DNA of 64,000 nucleotides from Robertmurraya sp. FSL R5-0851 (GTDB taxonomy: Bacteria > Bacillota > Bacilli > Bacillales > Cytobacillaceae), in NCBI RefSeq assembly GCF_038002965.1, contig NZ_JBBOOE010000002.1, positions 310,001 through 374,000 on the forward strand, in the 5' to 3' direction. Of this stretch, positions 62,667 through 64,000 are shown in pieces. The number at the start of each line of letters is the position of its first letter. The first letter of the stretch is position 1. Both the position numbers and the translations under genes were made by a program. A model generated the notes under the pieces. It did not search any database, was not told the origin of the DNA, and worked only from the letters and a program-made list of their open reading frames with translations.

Positions 62667-63629
62667 ATGGGGCATCATCACCACCATGGTCATAGTCACC
62701 ATCATCATGGCCACGATCATCATGGTCATTCACACGGCCATAATCACTTTGAGGAAGCCAGGGAAGGCAATAAAAAAGGGTTAATAATCGCACTATTGGT
62801 TACCACAATTATTATGTTTTTAGAGTTTTTCGGTGGTTTAATAACAAACAGTTTAGCTCTATTATCAGATTCAGGACATATGCTGAGTGACGCCAGCTCT
62901 TTATTATTAAGTTTAGTCGCTATCTGGTTTGCTTCTAAACCAGCCTCAGCAAACAAAAGCTATGGTTTTTATCGTTTTGAAATCTTAGCTGCATTGTTCA
63001 ATGGTGTTACTTTATTTGTTATTGCCGGGTTTATTGTGTGGGAAGCTTATGGCCGCTTTTTCCAACCACCCACTGTTGCAAGTGGTTCAATGATGTTAAT
63101 TGCATCTGTAGGCTTATTTGCAAATTTGTTTAGCGCTTGGTCTCTAATGAGAAAAGGTGATGTAAAAAACAATGTAAATTTACGTAGTGCCTACTTACAT
63201 GTTCTTGGTGATGCATTAGGCTCGGTTGGAGCTATAATTGCTGGAATTTTAATGCTTTTATTCGATTGGTATGTTGCCGACCCAATTATTTCAGTTTTGG
63301 TCGCTTTACTGATTTTAAAAAGTGCTTGGGGAGTTATAAAACATTCCACTCATATTTTAATGGAGGGTACTCCCCCTAGTATTAACCAAGATGAAGTAAA
63401 GTCTGTTTTATTAGAAATAAAAGGGGTAATTGATGTCCATGACCTCCATATTTGGACAATCACTTCTGGATTAGACTCATTTAGCTGTCATATTTTAGTT
63501 GAGGATAACATTAACAGTCAAGAGGTTCTACAAGAAGCCATTAATAAAATGCATGATATTTTTCTTATTGAACACACCACTATTCAAATTGAAAAATCTC
63601 AGATTGCTCATAATGAATTAAAAGTTTAA
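62667..63629 (+). CDS. czcD: CDF-family zinc/cadmium/cobalt exporter CzcD
   Basis: A 320-residue cation diffusion facilitator with six membrane helices. The N-terminus is extremely His-rich (20 or so His in the first 28 residues). Metal-site residues: SDSGHMLSD and HVLGDALGS; the cytoplasmic C-terminal domain (VIDVHDLHIWTITSGLDSFS) is complete. AAAGGAGG before the ATG. It exports Zn(II), Co(II) or Cd(II) against protons. Confidence 0.93.
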   Translation: MGHHHHHGHSHHHHGHDHHGHSHGHNHFEEAREGNKKGLIIALLVTTIIMFLEFFGGLITNSLALLSDSGHMLSDASSLLLSLVAIWFASKPASANKSYGFYRFEILAALFNGVTLFVIAGFIVWEAYGRFFQPPTVASGSMMLIASVGLFANLFSAWSLMRKGDVKNNVNLRSAYLHVLGDALGSVGAIIAGILMLLFDWYVADPIISVLVALLILKSAWGVIKHSTHILMEGTPPSINQDEVKSVLLEIKGVIDVHDLHIWTITSGLDSFSCHILVEDNINSQEVLQEAINKMHDIFLIEHTTIQIEKSQIAHNELKV

Positions 63630-63680
63630 ACCTACCTAATGATACATCCAGACTGTAGACAAACCCAATGTATTTCGAGT

Positions 63681-64000
63681 TGAACTGCCCCTAAATTGTT
63701 AGACATTAAATCTAACGATTTAGGGGTGTTTTTTATGGCTAATTTTACAGCCCAAGAGAAAATATTTATTGCTCGTCTTTACCTTGAGGGGAAACATAGT
63801 TTTTTGGAACTTCAAGATTTATATAACGTTTCTTATCAAATGATTCAAGGATGGGTCCGGTTATATCAAATACAGGGAGAAGAGGGATTTAAGAAATCCT
63901 ATACAAGTTATTCCGCGGAGTTTAAAATGGATGTACTTAATTATATGAAGGATACGGGTACATCCTCCTACGATGCAGCTGCTATTTTTAATATTTCTTC
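63681..64000 (+). mobile_element. IS3-family element, left end
   Basis: The left terminal sequence starts TGAACTGCCCCTAAATTGTT. It contains a 39-base hairpin (CCCCTAAAT...ATTTAGGGG, 63688-63726) that probably shields the element from outside transcription. The element runs off the right edge. Confidence 0.75.
63735..64000 (+). CDS. IS3-family OrfA, partial
   Basis: Eighty-eight codons of an IS150-group OrfA, open to the window edge: MANFTAQEKIFIARLYLEGK, LQDLYNVSYQMIQGWVRLYQ, then a second HTH unit beginning YSAEFKMDVLNYMKDTGTSS. Double helix-turn-helix proteins of this type are read by frameshift into OrfB. It differs from the truncated IS3 copy at 30332, whose terminal repeat is unlike this one. 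Confidence 0.85.
   Translation, partial: MANFTAQEKIFIARLYLEGKHSFLELQDLYNVSYQMIQGWVRLYQIQGEEGFKKSYTSYSAEFKMDVLNYMKDTGTSSYDAAAIFNIS

Noticed and set aside
1..64000. CRISPR arrays, tRNA or rRNA genes
   Set aside because: No regularly spaced direct repeats, no cas genes and no tRNA- or rRNA-like sequence were seen on either strand.

Overview
The window looks like low-GC Bacillaceae DNA. Supporting signs are AT-rich sequence, strong AGGAGG-type ribosome binding sites with frequent GTG and TTG starts, an aa3 menaquinol oxidase operon (qoxABCD), and MntR, PrsA, EcsB, CtaG, BdbC, YIEGIA-family and CzcD/CzcO homologues. It is a mosaic with an unusually heavy load of mobile DNA: a Tn3-family transposon plus two Tn3 relics, an IS21-family element carrying a nested trio of tyrosine recombinases, two IS4-family elements with clean 9-bp target duplications, an IS110-family element and two IS3-family elements. 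Whether it is plasmid or chromosome cannot be decided from the window.

Layout. 1-4758: a minus-strand cassette of a threonine-aldolase-like PLP enzyme, an MFS transporter and two ATP-grasp ligases, continuing off the left edge. 4911-8716: Tn3 res site, resolvase, transposase and right terminal repeat; the cassette lies where Tn3 cargo would lie. 8717-10240: truncated HTH gene, relic transposase, structured repeats, and a PemK-type toxin behind a 34-codon ORF. 10459-18544: an eight-gene minus-strand operon headed by a BacA-like prephenate decarboxylase, followed by DUF2000, a formylglycine-generating-enzyme-like protein, a molybdopterin oxidoreductase, an amino acid permease, a HisC-type aminotransferase, a membrane desaturase/hydroxylase (broken by an IS4 element) and a LysE-type exporter, with a divergent MocR regulator at 18707. 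20687-24119: EcsB, a GyrI-like protein, and a DUF2268 peptidase with a MerR regulator cut by the IS21 element. 24120-31198: nested mobile elements ending in a truncated cation exporter beside mntR. 32116-49294: cell-wall hydrolases, CtaG, PrsA, CopC/CopD, BdbD/BdbC, a YIEGIA locus, PrsW, a zinc-type ZIP/ArsR pair and a CtaA-like protein. 49315-54455: qoxABCD, a PCYCGC lipoprotein with an in-frame UGA, and a YtkA-like lipoprotein. 54691-64000: LTA synthase, split FeoB plus FeoA, the second IS4, CzcO/CzcD and an IS3 start.

How genes fit together. The BacA-like operon reads as an undescribed pathway to a non-proteinogenic amino acid: prephenate decarboxylation, transamination, several oxidative steps, then transport. 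The region 33890-54455 resembles a respiratory and copper/disulfide assembly set for a heme-copper quinol oxidase. The metal genes form a likely zinc circuit, because the same TATATG...TTCATATA dyad precedes both czcO-czcD and the CtaA-like gene next to zip-arsR. Several genes carry single-base frameshifts, stops or start-codon losses, which points to decay or to consensus errors in the sequence.
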